Shown here: piece after piece, positions 63,830 through 64,000 of the stretch | Numbering within the stretch: the stretch's first letter is position 1 | Layout of the letters: each line of letters opens with the position of its first letter | Assembly: GCA_963565915.1 (NCBI GenBank) | Contig: OY751493.1 | Span: 3,410,001-3,474,000, forward strand | Reading direction: 5' to 3' | Origin: Entoloma clypeatum | Taxonomy: Eukaryota; Basidiomycota; Agaricomycetes; Agaricales; Entolomataceae | DNA: 64,000 nucleotides | Notes under the pieces: model-generated | Database searches by the model: none | The model's input: only the letters and a program-made list of their open reading frames with translations | What the model was told of the DNA's origin: nothing | Program-made: the position numbers and the translations under genes

Positions 63830-64000
63830 TTCAACCAAACGTTTGACTCTGAAAGGAATATGGTCAGTACAGGGTACAAAATTTTGAAGAGTCTGCAACG
63901 TACTGATCGTGCACTCCTCTTGACCTTCGATAGACGCCATTCATCAGCCTTCTCATATTTATTGTATAACGGCTCGATCTTCTCCTGCCTCTTGCGCTTG
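63830..64000 (-). CDS. 3' end of an unrecognised gene, 5' part outside the window
   Basis: The minus strand enters from the right edge with KRKRQEKIEPLYNKYEKADE and WRLSKVKRSARS, a charged helical segment. A GTACGT donor (after TCA, about 63911) splices to SQTFG and a stop at 63830. The helix is Lys/Arg/Glu-rich, as in nucleolar or chromatin proteins. I cannot name the family from this short piece. Confidence 0.5.

Overview
The window is nuclear DNA of a filamentous basidiomycete, most likely an Agaricomycete (mushroom-forming fungus). The evidence is the very dense gene packing, almost every gene being cut by many short introns (about 45-75 nt, GT-AG with a few GC-AG), TA/GA-ending branch-point-like signals just before the acceptors, and fungal gene families: a class I myosin with SH3 domain, a Zn2Cys6 factor with the basidiomycete-style linker, a fungal Sro7/tomosyn, NBR1 and ISC1. 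It is core, housekeeping-rich sequence. I see no rRNA or tRNA gene, transposon, CRISPR array or virus-like gene.

Layout. 1-5.7 kb: 3' end of myosin-1 (+), an unknown Ser/Pro-rich coiled-coil protein (-), riboflavin synthase (-), a doubtful small membrane ORF (+) and a single-pass membrane protein (-). 5.8-11.6 kb: a full ABCC/MRP-type ABC transporter (-). 12.1-21.4 kb: a RING-H2 E3 ligase (+), a DUF89/ARMT1-like phosphatase (-), then a 1,580-residue coiled-coil protein (+) behind a promoter with two ACGCGT and two CACGTG boxes. 21.6-30 kb: Sro7/tomosyn (+), the Golgi SNARE Gos1 (+), a TatD-family hydrolase (-) and the tRNA m1G37 methyltransferase Trm5 (+). 30.2-35.5 kb: an EF-hand mitochondrial aspartate/glutamate carrier (+) and a secreted low-complexity repeat protein (+). 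36.5-42.8 kb: a fused MoaA-MoaC molybdenum-cofactor gene (-), proteasome beta-3 (+), a DDD-type glycosyltransferase-like membrane protein (+) and a NIPSNAP protein (+). 42.9-51.4 kb: a Zn2Cys6 regulator (+), a forkhead/AT-hook regulator (+) and Utp13 (+). 51.4-64 kb: aminodeoxychorismate lyase (-), NBR1-like autophagy receptor (+), Rib7 (-), methionine aminopeptidase 2 (+), an HSL-type esterase (+), Isc1 (-), an NXT1/p15-like NTF2 protein (+), and the 3' end of an unrecognised gene (-).

The genes do not form one metabolic cluster. Several make cofactors (riboflavin twice, molybdopterin, p-aminobenzoate) and several serve membrane traffic (Sro7, Gos1, NBR1, myosin I), but they are scattered on both strands. 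What stands out is gene architecture. The carrier gene at 30-33 kb appears to need two consecutive 5-nt exons plus a 6-nt exon. The MoaA-MoaC gene has a weak splice donor that cuts exactly through the C-terminal Gly-Gly codons, so one locus could make both free MoaA and a MoaA-MoaC fusion, as human MOCS1 does. GC-AG introns occur, one of them obligatory. Divergent genes share promoters as short as 30 bp, and one convergent pair overlaps at the stop codons. Gene models were built by eye from splice signals and family resemblance. Exon edges that I state to the base were checked for frame; other introns are only implied by the spans.
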